32,443 bases of DNA from Pseudomonadaceae bacterium (GTDB lineage: Bacteria > Pseudomonadota > Gammaproteobacteria > Pseudomonadales > Pseudomonadaceae): positions 1 to 32,443 of the forward strand of contig JAIERD010000380.1 of NCBI GenBank assembly GCA_019747155.1. Reading direction: 5' to 3'. Both the position numbers and the translations under genes were made by a program. The notes beneath the pieces are model-generated. The model was given only the letters and a program-made list of their open reading frames with translations, ran no database searches and had not been told where the DNA came from. Positions 16,454-25,490 of this stretch are shown here, in pieces (position 1 is the first letter of the stretch; each line of letters starts with the position of its first letter).

Positions 16454-17665
16454 TTAGACACGGGCAGCGGTTGCGGCCGCCGAACCCCAAGTGGTTCTCC
16501 AGCGCAGCTTAACCCCATACAGACCCACCCAGGCCAGAATCCCCAGGCTGGCAAACATCCACAGGCCCAATTGGTAGTCGCCGGTGGATTGCTTAACCGC
16601 ACCGAGGCCGGCTGCCAACAGGAAGCCACCGATGCCGCCGGCCATGCCGATTAGGCCGGTCATTACGCCGATTTCTTTGCGAAAGCGCTGTGGTACCAGC
16701 TGGAATACTGCGCCGTTACCGGCGCCCAGGCAGAGCATGGCGACCACAAACAGGGCCAGGGCTGCGGCGGCGCTCGGCAAGTTAAAGCCAACGGCGCAGA
16801 TGCTCAGGGATGCCAGGGTGTAAACCACCAGCAGGCTGCGGATGCCGCCAATCCGGTCAGCTAGCGCGCCACCGAGTGGGCGCATCAGGCTGCCGGCAAA
16901 GACGCAAGCGGCGGTGTAGTAACCGGCTTTGACGGGATCGAAACCGTATTGGTCATGGAAGTAGCCGGGCAGGGTGCTGGCCAGACCGAGGAAACCACCG
17001 AAGGTCACGCTGTAGAAAAACATGAACCACCAGCTGTCACGGTCGCCGAGGGCTTTGAGGTAGTCGCTCATGGCCTTCACCGGTGGGCGGTTAGGGGCGT
17101 TGCGGGCCACGCTGGCAAAAATTACCAGGGTCAGGATCAGCGGTATAAGTGCCAGGCCGAACACGTTGTTCCAGCCGTATGCGGTGGCCAATGCCGGGGC
17201 AAATAGTGCGGCCAGCACGGTGCCGGAGTTACCGGCGCCAGCAATGCCCATGGCTTTGCCCTGGTGCTCAGGCGGATACCACTGCGAGGCCAAGGGCAGC
17301 GAAACGGCAAACGAGGCGCCGGCAAAGCCGAGGAATATCCCTAGCAACAGGGCTTGTTCATAGCTGTGGATGCCGAACTGCCAGGCGCAAAAGAGGGCGC
17401 TGATGACAATCACCTGGCCAATTAGGCCGGCAGTTTTTGGCGAGGTGCGGTCGGCCAAAATCCCCATCAGAAAGCGTAATACGGCGCCGGCTAAAATGGG
17501 CGTGGCCACCATCATGCTGCGTTGTTGGGTGGTGAGCTGCAGTGCTTCGGCGATCTGCACGCCCATAGGACCCAGTACATACCAGATCATGAAACTTAAA
17601 TCGAAATAGAGAAAAGCTGCGAACAGCGTAGGCGCGTGGCCGGCTTTCCAGAAACTTGTATTCAT
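16454..17665 (-). CDS. nasA: Nitrate/nitrite MFS transporter (NarK/NasA type)
   Basis: MNTSFWKAGHAPTLFAAFLYFDLSFMIWYVLGPMG...GNSGTVLAALFAPALA...GAGNGAVFQLVPQRF; start set at ATG 17665 rather than 17881. Confidence 0.92.
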   Translation of the reverse strand: MNTSFWKAGHAPTLFAAFLYFDLSFMIWYVLGPMGVQIAEALQLTTQQRSMMVATPILAGAVLRFLMGILADRTSPKTAGLIGQVIVISALFCAWQFGIHSYEQALLLGIFLGFAGASFAVSLPLASQWYPPEHQGKAMGIAGAGNSGTVLAALFAPALATAYGWNNVFGLALIPLILTLVIFASVARNAPNRPPVKAMSDYLKALGDRDSWWFMFFYSVTFGGFLGLASTLPGYFHDQYGFDPVKAGYYTAACVFAGSLMRPLGGALADRIGGIRSLLVVYTLASLSICAVGFNLPSAAAALALFVVAMLCLGAGNGAVFQLVPQRFRKEIGVMTGLIGMAGGIGGFLLAAGLGAVKQSTGDYQLGLWMFASLGILAWVGLYGVKLRWRTTWGSAAATAARV

Positions 17666-17863
17666 CGAACACCTCATTGGCTCAAAAGGACCCAGCAGGA
17701 TTTGGCTGCAGCATGGTCGTGGACACGCTGAGCAAAATCCGCCGGGGTGGTCGCCCGCTTGTGGCGGACAACCCTGCGGCCAAGGCCGTAGTAAGGTTAG
17801 AGAGTTGTAAGCGGATGCCCGGATCACGGTCAGTCCACCGCCCCAATCGCTGGGGCCAAACGC

Positions 17864-17911
17864 AAAAAAGCGTCGCTGCACTGCCTGCTTAGAGCAGGAA
17901 TGCCGCGACGC
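17864..17911 (-). terminator. Leader (attenuator) terminator in the nasA 5'UTR
   Basis: Minus strand GCGTCGC ... CCTGCT-CTA-AGCAGG ... GCGACGC followed by TTTTTT. Confidence 0.85.
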
Positions 17912-17944
17912 CTTTGTCGTTATGGATAACCGCCTTTGGTTACC
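17906..17944 (-). promoter_or_regulatory. NasT/ANTAR-type antitermination RNA element of nasA
   Basis: Minus strand GGUAACC[AAAGGC]GGUUAUC, linker CAUAA, CGAC[AAAGGC]GUCG; both loops 6 nt with A1/G4; second hairpin overlaps terminator 5' arm GCGTCGC. Confidence 0.8.
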
Positions 17945-17958
17945 TTTGATTAGGTAAT

Positions 17959-17974
17959 AGCAAAAGCTGAGCCA
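17959..17974 (-). promoter_or_regulatory. Sigma54 (-24/-12) promoter of nasA
   Basis: Minus strand TGGCTC-AGCTT-TTGCT versus TGGCAC-N5-TTGCW (one mismatch). Confidence 0.72.
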
Positions 17975-18084
17975 AGTTTTCTAATGACCGCAAATGGGCC
18001 TGTTAATGGGGGCTGTAATGACTTTGGCGGGCTAAAACAGGGCGCATCCTGGGGCGGCGCTCCGAGTTGGGGCGCGCTGCGGCC

Positions 18085-18528
18085 TCAGACTAGCCAATTG
18101 ACCTTGGCAAACTTGCCGGCGAACTCCGCGGGCATGCCAATCACCTTTAGCGACTGGTAGTTGAAGAATACAAAGCCGGACTTTGCCATGGCTACCAGCG
18201 TGCCATCGGCGGGGCGCGTGATGCGAAAGGTGATATCGCCACCGTACGGGTTGAAGTCCATGACGCCCACTTCAAACAGCAGTTGATCGCGGGCGTGGGC
18301 TTCGGCTTTATAGGTGGTGGCCAGGTCGGTGACGATAATGCCAATCCCGTCGGCGGCCGTTTCGGTGATGCCAAAGTCGAAGAAAAACAGCGCCCGCGCC
18401 TCGGAGATCATCGAAATCATCGAGTCATTGCCCAGGTGCTTGGCTGCGTTGATGTCGGTCACCCGCACCGTCAGCAGAGTGTTGAAACAGTACTGATCTT
18501 CTGGAAATTGCAGGGTCAAGCGGGCCAT
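18085..18528 (-). CDS. Acyl-CoA thioesterase-like hotdog-fold protein (4HBT-like)
   Basis: VRVTDINAAKHLGNDSMISMISEARALFF... hotdog motif; start at MARLTLQF preferred over 18576. Confidence 0.75.
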   Translation of the reverse strand: MARLTLQFPEDQYCFNTLLTVRVTDINAAKHLGNDSMISMISEARALFFFDFGITETAADGIGIIVTDLATTYKAEAHARDQLLFEVGVMDFNPYGGDITFRITRPADGTLVAMAKSGFVFFNYQSLKVIGMPAEFAGKFAKVNWLV

Positions 18529-18599
18529 CACAACACCTTTGGCAAGCGCGGCGCCGCTAAGGGCACCGCCGATCAAGAATCGAGTTAGCAGGTCGTCTT

Positions 18600-19691
18600 T
18601 TAGAGCGCGAGCAGGCGCTCGGCGAGTTGCCCATTGTCTGCCAGTTGCAGAAATTCATCACCTAGCCTTTGGCTTTCGCCCATGGCGGTGCGCCAATAGC
18701 GCTCACGCCCAGCGTCATCACCCAGGTAGCGTTTAAAGTCGCTGCGATCTGGCAGCTTGCCATGGGGCAGACGCGCCAAATACTCACGCGAAGGCGCCAG
18801 TAGCAGCACATCCTGCATCCGCCCGGCATCGGCGCGCCGCCACGGCAGACTCTTGTCGAACCAGCCGGGTATCACCTGATCGGTAAAGTGCGGGTAGAGC
18901 ACCACGTCATCGCCCTTGAAGGGCAGGTCGAGGTGGTAGTCGAGCAAGCCGCCATCGCGATAAGTGCCGGCGCCAACTCCGGGTATATCGCGCACGCCTT
19001 GCATCACCATGGGAATCGAGCCAGAGGCCAGCAGCGCGTGCTTTAGATTACCGGCGTTTAAAGCGGCAAAGCGCGACGGGAAATCATGCAGGCTATGCAG
19101 CGGTGGGGCTTGGCGTGGGTCATGCACAATCAGCCGTTCAAAGTGTTTGGCGAGCCGGGCGCGGCTCAGCAGGTTGTTGCCAATGGCCGCCGACAAGCCG
19201 AGGCCCAGCCGGCCACGGTGATCCTCGGCCAGCAGGCCATGGCTTTTGACCAGCATGATATGCAAACGATAGTGGGCATTGTTCAATAGGTCGTGTGCCT
19301 GGCCGTCGAGCAAGTCATCGAGCATCACTCGGCAGCAATGGCTGATCTGCGCCATGCTCGCGTCTTTGCCGAAGCGTTGCGCGGTGTAGAGCTCGCCCAG
19401 GCGGCGAATCCCGGCGGCGGCATCGGGTAAACACGCGCTGGCAAAGCGCCAAGAGCCGATCGAGGCGCCAATCAACGCCCGCTCGCGGGGTGCTCGGGGC
19501 AGCCAATCGCCAAACAGGGCCAGATCCAGCCCCTGAATACCCAGTGCCTTTGGCCCGCCGGCGGCGCCCGGTAAAATACCCACATCGGCAGGCTTGAGGC
19601 CCTGTTGGCGAATGCGCAGCAGCGCGCGCTGGCCGGCTTTAAGGGTCAATGCGGGGAATTTAATCTGTATTGCCGTCATGCGGGTCTCCAT
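18600..19691 (-). CDS. Patatin-like phospholipase
   Basis: GASIGSW nucleophile elbow, GILPGAAGGPKALGI, GTYRDGGLLDYHLDLP (DGG). Confidence 0.8.
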   Translation of the reverse strand: METRMTAIQIKFPALTLKAGQRALLRIRQQGLKPADVGILPGAAGGPKALGIQGLDLALFGDWLPRAPRERALIGASIGSWRFASACLPDAAAGIRRLGELYTAQRFGKDASMAQISHCCRVMLDDLLDGQAHDLLNNAHYRLHIMLVKSHGLLAEDHRGRLGLGLSAAIGNNLLSRARLAKHFERLIVHDPRQAPPLHSLHDFPSRFAALNAGNLKHALLASGSIPMVMQGVRDIPGVGAGTYRDGGLLDYHLDLPFKGDDVVLYPHFTDQVIPGWFDKSLPWRRADAGRMQDVLLLAPSREYLARLPHGKLPDRSDFKRYLGDDAGRERYWRTAMGESQRLGDEFLQLADNGQLAERLLAL

Positions 19692-19877
19692 TGCCAGTGC
19701 GCCAGTATAAATACCTGGAAGCGCAGACCAAGCGACTTCACTGGCTGAATAACACCGCTACGCCTGAACTGGATGAGGCGGTTTGACTCATTTGGCGAGC
19801 CTTAAGGTTTTTTTAAGCTTTGCCCGCGATGATCGCCGCTACTGCTTCTACGCAGTGCATCCCATTAGGAGAAGAGC

Positions 19878-20420
19878 ATGCTACGTAATACCCAAGATAC
19901 CTACGGCAGTGTGAGTCGTGCATTGCACTGGCTGATGGCGTTACTGATTATCGGCATGTTGCTGGTTGGCTTTGTAATGGGCGAGTTCGGTCGAGATGAT
20001 CCACTGCGGCCACTGCTGTATAGCCTGCACAAATCCACCGGCACCTTGTTGCTGGTGTTGATTGGGGTGCGCTTGTTGTGGGCCGGGATTAACCAAAAAC
20101 CACGGCCTATTGGTGACAAGACCCTGCCCAACCAAGTGGCGCGGTTGGTGCACATTGCCTTATATCTGTTGATGATTGGCTTGCCACTGTCGGGCTATCT
20201 GTTGGTGGCATCTGGTACCAGCAGTAAACCCTTTGAGTTTTTTGGTCTGTTTGCCCTGCCCAAAGTCATGCCGAGCAATTGGCTACATGAAACCGCCGAA
20301 GAGCTGCACGGCGACTTACCTTGGTTCGCCGTGGCCTTGATCGGCCTGCATATAGCCGGTGGTTTGAAGCGCCACTTTATTGAGCGTGATGGCACCTTGG
20401 CGCGGATGTGGCGTTCTTGA
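19878..20420 (+). CDS. Cytochrome b561 family protein
   Basis: YGSVSRALHWLMALLIIGMLLVGFVMG, HKSTGTLLLVLIGVRLLWA, ALIGLHIAGGLKRHFIERDGTLARM. Confidence 0.92.
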   Translation: MLRNTQDTYGSVSRALHWLMALLIIGMLLVGFVMGEFGRDDPLRPLLYSLHKSTGTLLLVLIGVRLLWAGINQKPRPIGDKTLPNQVARLVHIALYLLMIGLPLSGYLLVASGTSSKPFEFFGLFALPKVMPSNWLHETAEELHGDLPWFAVALIGLHIAGGLKRHFIERDGTLARMWRS

Positions 20421-20432
20421 TTAAGGCTTTGC

Positions 20433-20457
20433 AGCCCGACTGAGCAGTCGGGCTTTT
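20433..20457 (+). terminator. Terminator after cytochrome b561 gene
   Basis: agcccgact-gagc-agtcgggct then tttt. Confidence 0.85.
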
Positions 20458-20466
20458 AACGCGGTA

Positions 20467-21063
20467 TCACATACCGTTAGCAAACTCGGCCTGAGTCATG
20501 TCAATGGATGCGCGTACCGGCTGTAAGGCAACGCTGTATTTTTGCAGCACATCCAGGGCGTAATCGATGCGTGCGCGCAGGTGTTGTTCGTCGACGTTGG
20601 CGGCGGATGCCTGGTTAAACTGCTGCTCGACCTGACGGATAATCAGGTGCTCGGGGATATAGCACAGCCGGCAGTTTTTGTAGCTGGAGGCGCGCAGCTC
20701 GCTGATCGGATAAGCCCCACCAATGCCCGCCGAAACGCCAACCAACAAGCCGGGTTTGTGCGCGAGTTCGGCTTTGCTGGCATAGATAAAGAAATTCTTG
20801 ATCGCTGGGCAGGCCATGCCATTCCACTCAGGGGCAACTATGACCAGCGCGTCGGCGGCCTTTAATCGCTCGGCGTACTGACTCCAGGGGCCGCTGTCAT
20901 CGCTCGGCCAGAGCGGCAAGGGGTCAAGGCCTAAGTCAATTACGGTACACAGTTCGAGGCTGCTGTGGCCCAGTTCAATCAGTCGTTGACGAAGAAAACG
21001 GGCGACTTTGCCAGATTGGCTGTTGTGGCGGCTGGAGCCGGCGACTAAAACAAAGTTGAGCAT
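20467..21063 (-). CDS. NAD(P)H-dependent FMN reductase-like protein
   Basis: FVLVAGSSRHNSQSGKVARFL, DALVIVAPEWNGMACPAIKNFF. Confidence 0.85.
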   Translation of the reverse strand: MLNFVLVAGSSRHNSQSGKVARFLRQRLIELGHSSLELCTVIDLGLDPLPLWPSDDSGPWSQYAERLKAADALVIVAPEWNGMACPAIKNFFIYASKAELAHKPGLLVGVSAGIGGAYPISELRASSYKNCRLCYIPEHLIIRQVEQQFNQASAANVDEQHLRARIDYALDVLQKYSVALQPVRASIDMTQAEFANGM

Positions 21064-21214
21064 CTAGGTATCTCCTGAACAGGTGCCGGCAGGCTAGACA
21101 GGCGCGCGTGCTTAGGCAAGGAGGCAGCCGCCAGAGCAGGGCGCAGATGGCGCCATGAGGTGAGCGGCTGCATTCAAAGCGGCCGCTTTTCACACAGCCT
21201 GTTTTTGGGGAGGG

Positions 21215-23359
21215 CTAAACGCGAAACTGATCCATCAGTTTTTGTTGCTGATTGGCCAGCCGATTGAGTGCCTGGCCAACTTCAGACGACTCTTGGGCCT
21301 GGCCGGAAATGGACTCGGTCACGTCACGGATTGAGGTGACGTTGCGGTTGATTTCATCCGCCACCGAGCTTTGCTCTTCAGCGGCACTGGCAATTTGCAT
21401 GTTCATGTCGGTGATCACCCCGACTGCGTCGCCAATCCGACGCAGGGCCACAACGGCGGCCTCAACCTGGGCGACACTGCCCTGTGCTTGTCGATGGCTG
21501 CTGTGCATCGAGCTGACCACTTCGCGCGTACCGGTTTGCAAGGCTTCGATCACCTGGCGAATTTCCTCGACCGAATCTTGCGTGCGTTTGGCCAGGTTAC
21601 GCACCTCATCGGCAACCACCGCAAAGCCGCGACCCGCCTCGCCGGCGCGGGCCGCTTCAATCGCCGCATTGAGCGCCAGTAAGTTGGTTTGCTCGGCTAT
21701 TGAGCGGATGACCTCAAGCACTGAGCCAATTTGCTCGCTGCTGCTGGCCAGACCTTCAACTTCCTGCATGGCTACGCTCATCTCGCTGGCGAGTTGCTCG
21801 ATCATCAGGGTGGTGTTGTCGATTACCGCCAAGCCTTCGCGGGTAGCGTGGTCGGCGCCGCGGGCGGCCTCGGCGGCTTGAGCGGCGCTGCGGGCGACGT
21901 CTTGCGCGGTGGCGCTCATTTCATGAAAGGCGGTGGCGACCTGATCGATCTCACGGTATTGCTGTTGCATACCTGTGCTGGTTTGCTCGGCAATGGTCGA
22001 GGAACGGTCGGCAGTGCTGCGCGCATCCACCACTGACTGTTTGACCTCGGCGATGACCGGTTGCAGCTTGTCGAGAAAACGGTTGAACCAGCCGGCCAAC
22101 TCGCCCAGTTCATCTTGCTTGGCATAGCCCAGGCGCCGGGTTAAATCGCCTTCGCCGCTGGCGATATCTTTCAGCATGGCGGCAACGCTGAGAATAGGTT
22201 GGGTGACCCCGCGGGCGGTTAGCCACATTAACAACAAGCCAAACACCCCGGCAAATAAGCCAAGGCCCAGTGCCAGACTGCTGTCGGTGGTGCGTTGCAG
22301 GTCCAGTTGTTGCTGCAGTTTTAGCGCCGGCTCCAGCAATACCGTATCGGCTACTTCGAGCATGACTGCCCAAGGTTTGGCGTTGGGGATTGGCAGCAGC
22401 GGGCTGAGCACTTGCAGCGTGCCTTGATGTTCAATGGCTGAAACCTGGCCGCGCGCAACCAGCGCTTTGAGTTCCGGGCCTTGCCCGGGAAAGGCGGCAT
22501 CCAACGCGTTGCCCAGCCGCGAAGCATCCGCGCTGTGGCCGGCAAGCAAGCCGGCAGAGCTGATAATGCTGACTTGACCGGCGCCGTCGTAGAGTTCTTG
22601 ATGGGCCGCATCGCTGAGCTGCTGCAGGCTGTCGAGGCTGATATCAACGCCCATGACTCCGACCACCTTGCCATTCAGTAGCAATGGAAAAGCAATGCTG
22701 GTCATCAAGGTGCTCTTGCCCTCGACTTCATCGAAGTAGGGCTCCAACACGCAAGGCGCTGCGCTGTCGCGGGGGCAGGTGTACCAGGCGTTATAGGCGG
22801 TGCCGCTGGCCCCAGCAGTGGTGTCAGCGAGCTGCTTTTCAGTTAGGGGTTCGGCTTCAAGCTTGCCCGGGGTGGCCTGAGACCAATAGAGCGAGAAGCG
22901 GCCTTTGTCGTTGCTGCCAATTTCCGCCTGGGCGGCGAATAGCTCATCTTTGCCGTCCAGCGCGTTGGGTTCAAATACTACATAAAGGCCGAGCAGGTTG
23001 GGGTTGCCCTCCAAAGCGGTGCGGGCCTGACGGGTCATGTCCTCACGCAAATCGAAGGCATCGATAAAGCGCTTCTCGGCTTGCTCGCGTAAAAACAGTA
23101 CTTGCCGCGAGAAGCCTTTGCCGTATTCGTAAGCCGCCATAAAGTGCCGCTGCACCAACAGTGCTTGCGACTGCGCGCGTGCTTGCAGGCGCTGTTTGGC
23201 GGCTTCTTCGAGCATTTGGCTGCTGGCCTGTTTGACCACTTCGCTGCTTTTTTGCGCTTGATACAACGAGGCGCCGACCAGCAAGGTCACTATCGCCAGC
23301 AAGCACAAACCGGCAAGGAGAGTGATTTTCCACTGGATGGAAATGCGATTAAACGGCAT
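21215..23359 (-). CDS. Methyl-accepting chemotaxis protein with dCache-type periplasmic domain and HAMP
   Basis: Two TMs, [15 protein letters not shown] cache region, MCP tip [37 protein letters not shown]; start MPFNRIS at 23359 has AGGAG SD. Confidence 0.92.
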   Translation of the reverse strand: MPFNRISIQWKITLLAGLCLLAIVTLLVGASLYQAQKSSEVVKQASSQMLEEAAKQRLQARAQSQALLVQRHFMAAYEYGKGFSRQVLFLREQAEKRFIDAFDLREDMTRQARTALEGNPNLLGLYVVFEPNALDGKDELFAAQAEIGSNDKGRFSLYWSQATPGKLEAEPLTEKQLADTTAGASGTAYNAWYTCPRDSAAPCVLEPYFDEVEGKSTLMTSIAFPLLLNGKVVGVMGVDISLDSLQQLSDAAHQELYDGAGQVSIISSAGLLAGHSADASRLGNALDAAFPGQGPELKALVARGQVSAIEHQGTLQVLSPLLPIPNAKPWAVMLEVADTVLLEPALKLQQQLDLQRTTDSSLALGLGLFAGVFGLLLMWLTARGVTQPILSVAAMLKDIASGEGDLTRRLGYAKQDELGELAGWFNRFLDKLQPVIAEVKQSVVDARSTADRSSTIAEQTSTGMQQQYREIDQVATAFHEMSATAQDVARSAAQAAEAARGADHATREGLAVIDNTTLMIEQLASEMSVAMQEVEGLASSSEQIGSVLEVIRSIAEQTNLLALNAAIEAARAGEAGRGFAVVADEVRNLAKRTQDSVEEIRQVIEALQTGTREVVSSMHSSHRQAQGSVAQVEAAVVALRRIGDAVGVITDMNMQIASAAEEQSSVADEINRNVTSIRDVTESISGQAQESSEVGQALNRLANQQQKLMDQFRV

Positions 23360-23393
23360 CTGAAACTCCTGCGATTGTGCGGTCGACTGATTT

Positions 23394-23420
23394 TTATCGG
23401 CCGACTCGGGCTGTTCTTTA
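23394..23420 (-). promoter_or_regulatory. FliA (sigma28) promoter of the MCP gene
   Basis: Minus strand TAAA-N15-GCCGATAA, 12/12 consensus, 35 nt before ATG 23359. Confidence 0.85.
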
Positions 23421-23532
23421 TTCAGTTGCCTAAACGGGTCAGTGTTTAATGCCAAAAAGCACTAAATAGGGCGTGGTTTGAATTATGCACGGTGCGTACA
23501 GATTAATGCTCGCACTATTCGCGCAACTGTTT

Positions 23533-23955
23533 TCAGTGATTGTCGGCGACGCAACAGCTGCGGCGATCCAAGGTCTCCAGCAAACGGCAGTGTTCGGCGC
23601 TGGTCGATGAGCAGCCAACCAGGCTTTGCAACACCTCTCGCATTTGCTGCAAGTCGGCGATGCGCGCGTCCACTTGTTGCAGGTGTGCTTGGACTAACTG
23701 ATCGGCTTCGGCGCAAGGGCTGTGGGGGTGGTCGGCCAGTTGCAGCAGGGTTTTCAGCTCTTCGATGCTAAAACCCAGCTCGCGGCCACGGCGGATAAAA
23801 CTTAAGCGGCGAACATCCTCCTGCTGATAGCAACGGTAACCGGAGGCATTGCGCGCCGGCTGTTGCAGCAGACCAATGCGTTCGTAATAGCGGATGGTTT
23901 CCAGGTTAACGGCGCTCTCGCGGCTTAACTCGCCGATGCGATATACCTTGTTCAT
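23533..23955 (-). CDS. MerR-family heavy-metal-responsive regulator (CadR/ZntR/PbrR-like)
   Basis: YRIGELSRESAVNLETIRYYERIGLL; metal-type Cys residues C79 region (SPCAEAD) and SLVGCSSTSAEHC. Confidence 0.9.
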   Translation of the reverse strand: MNKVYRIGELSRESAVNLETIRYYERIGLLQQPARNASGYRCYQQEDVRRLSFIRRGRELGFSIEELKTLLQLADHPHSPCAEADQLVQAHLQQVDARIADLQQMREVLQSLVGCSSTSAEHCRLLETLDRRSCCVADNH

Positions 23956-23960
23956 AAGGC

Positions 23961-23991
23961 TTGACCCTGTAGTGACTACAGGCTTTAGCCT
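23961..23991 (+). promoter_or_regulatory. MerR-type operator/promoter for the CDF-like gene
   Basis: -35 TTGACC, 19-bp spacer containing CCTGTAGT-g-ACTACAGG dyad, -10 TAGCCT. Confidence 0.75.
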
Positions 23992-24019
23992 ACGCCTGAA
24001 ATCAATTCAGGAGAATCCT

Positions 24020-24643
24020 ATGAGTGCCCATTGTTGCCATGCCGAACCTGTCGCCAAGCACTTGAGTCCGGCCTATCGGCGGGTGTTATGGCTGGCCTTA
24101 TTGATTAACGCTGTAATGTTTGCAATCGAAATAAGTGCCGGCCTGCGCGCGGGTTCAGTGGCTTTGTTGGCTGACTCGCTGGATTTTCTCGGTGATGCCG
24201 GCAACTACGCCATTAGCCTGTTTGTACTGGCCATGAGTTTGAGTTGGCGTGCCCGCGCCGCCCAATTCAAGGCTGTGAGCATGGCGTTGTTTGGTTTGGG
24301 GGTATTAGTGGCAACCGCTTGGAATGCCTGGCAGGGCGGTGTGCCGGTGGCGGCCACCATGGGCCTGATTGGTGGCCTGGCGCTGTTGGCCAATTTGGCC
24401 GTGGCGGCCTTGCTGTATGCCTGGCGCGACGGCGACAGCAATATGCGCAGCGTCTGGCTCTGTACCCGTAATGACGCTTTGGGCAATGTGGCGGTGCTGC
24501 TGGCGGCGCTCGGGGTGTTGGGCAGTGGCAGTGCCTGGCCAGATTTGCTGGTTGCCGGCATTATGGCCAGCCTGGCGCTGAGCTCGGCCTGGCAAGTACT
24601 GCGCCAGGCGCGCGGCGAGTTAGGCATCGCGCCCCAGCCATAG
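24020..24643 (+). CDS. Small CDF-family-like cation transporter
   Basis: LLINAVMFAIEISAGLRAGSVALLADSLDFLGDAGNYAISLF (CDF signature); start ATG 24020 with aggaga SD; no C-terminal cytoplasmic domain. Confidence 0.87.
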   Translation: MSAHCCHAEPVAKHLSPAYRRVLWLALLINAVMFAIEISAGLRAGSVALLADSLDFLGDAGNYAISLFVLAMSLSWRARAAQFKAVSMALFGLGVLVATAWNAWQGGVPVAATMGLIGGLALLANLAVAALLYAWRDGDSNMRSVWLCTRNDALGNVAVLLAALGVLGSGSAWPDLLVAGIMASLALSSAWQVLRQARGELGIAPQP

Positions 24644-24673
24644 ATTGAAATTCCAACCTGCTGTGAGTACTAA

Positions 24674-25003
24674 ATGCTGCTGAAAACCCTGGGCTTGTTC
24701 TTTGCGACCGCAGTAGCGGAAATTGTCGGCTGTTACTTGCCGTACCTGTGGCTGCGCAAAGAGGCGTCGGTGTGGTTGCTGCTGCCGGCAGCGCTGAGCC
24801 TGGCGCTGTTTGTCTGGCTGCTGAGCTTGCACCCGGCCGCCAGTGGCCGGGTCTATGCCGCCTATGGTGGGGTCTACGTGGCCAGTGCCTTGCTGTGGCT
24901 ACGCTGGGTGGATGGCATCAAGCTGTCCAGTCTCGACTGGTTCGGCGCCGCGATTAGTTTGCTGGGCATGGCGATTATCGTCAGCGGTTGGAAGGCTGCG
25001 TGA
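24674..25003 (+). CDS. YnfA/UPF0060 family small membrane protein
   Basis: [22 protein letters not shown]...[23 protein letters not shown]. Confidence 0.92.
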   Translation: MLLKTLGLFFATAVAEIVGCYLPYLWLRKEASVWLLLPAALSLALFVWLLSLHPAASGRVYAAYGGVYVASALLWLRWVDGIKLSSLDWFGAAISLLGMAIIVSGWKAA

Positions 25004-25019
25004 ACCTGGTCAAGTACTG

Positions 25020-25439
25020 ATGGCCTACGCCGGACTGTTTGTTCTCGCACTGTTGGCCGCGACTCTATTGCCGATGCAGTCCGAGGCCGGCTTGGTCGCG
25101 CTGCTGCTCACCGATAGCTATAGCGTCAGCGGTTTGCTGTTGGCGGCAATTGCCGGCAATACCCTGGGCTCAACCATTAACTGGTGGCTGGGCCGCTCGC
25201 TTGGCCGCTTTCAGCAACGCCGTTGGTTTCCGGTGACGCCTGCGCAATTACAGCGAGCCCAGCACTGGTATCAACGTTATGGACGCTGGAGTTTGTTGCT
25301 CAGCTGGCTGCCGATAGTTGGTGACCCACTGACCCTGGTCGCCGGCGTGCTGCGCGAGCCGCTGCCCAGTTTTTTACTCTTGGTGCTACTGGCCAAGAGC
25401 GCCCGCTATCTGTTGTTGGCGCTGATCGTGTTGTCCTAA
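25020..25439 (+). CDS. YqaA/DedA-like small membrane protein
   Basis: AGNTLGSTINWWLGR...RYGRWSLLLSWLPIVGDPLTLVAGVLR. Confidence 0.85.
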   Translation: MAYAGLFVLALLAATLLPMQSEAGLVALLLTDSYSVSGLLLAAIAGNTLGSTINWWLGRSLGRFQQRRWFPVTPAQLQRAQHWYQRYGRWSLLLSWLPIVGDPLTLVAGVLREPLPSFLLLVLLAKSARYLLLALIVLS

Positions 25440-25441
25440 AA

Positions 25442-25474
25442 CTAAAAAGCCCCGAAAGATTCGGGGCTTTTTAG
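25442..25474. terminator. Bidirectional terminator between the yqaA-like gene and nuoN
   Basis: Perfect 14-bp stem ctaaaaagccccga / tcggggctttttag. Confidence 0.92.
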
Positions 25475-25490
25475 GGTGCAGGCGTCAGGC

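Noticed and set aside
17666-17881. 72-aa N-terminal extension of NasA in the ORF track
   Set aside because: The start codon falls inside the leader terminator, the extension is low-complexity non-MFS sequence, and a typical NarK/NasA N-terminus starts at 17665.
17942-17957. Hairpin TTACCT-AATCAA-AGGTAA upstream of the nasA leader hairpins
   Set aside because: The hexaloop lacks G4, the stem competes with the better GGUAACC[AAAGGC]GGUUAUC hairpin, and its 5' half is probably upstream of the sigma54 transcript start.
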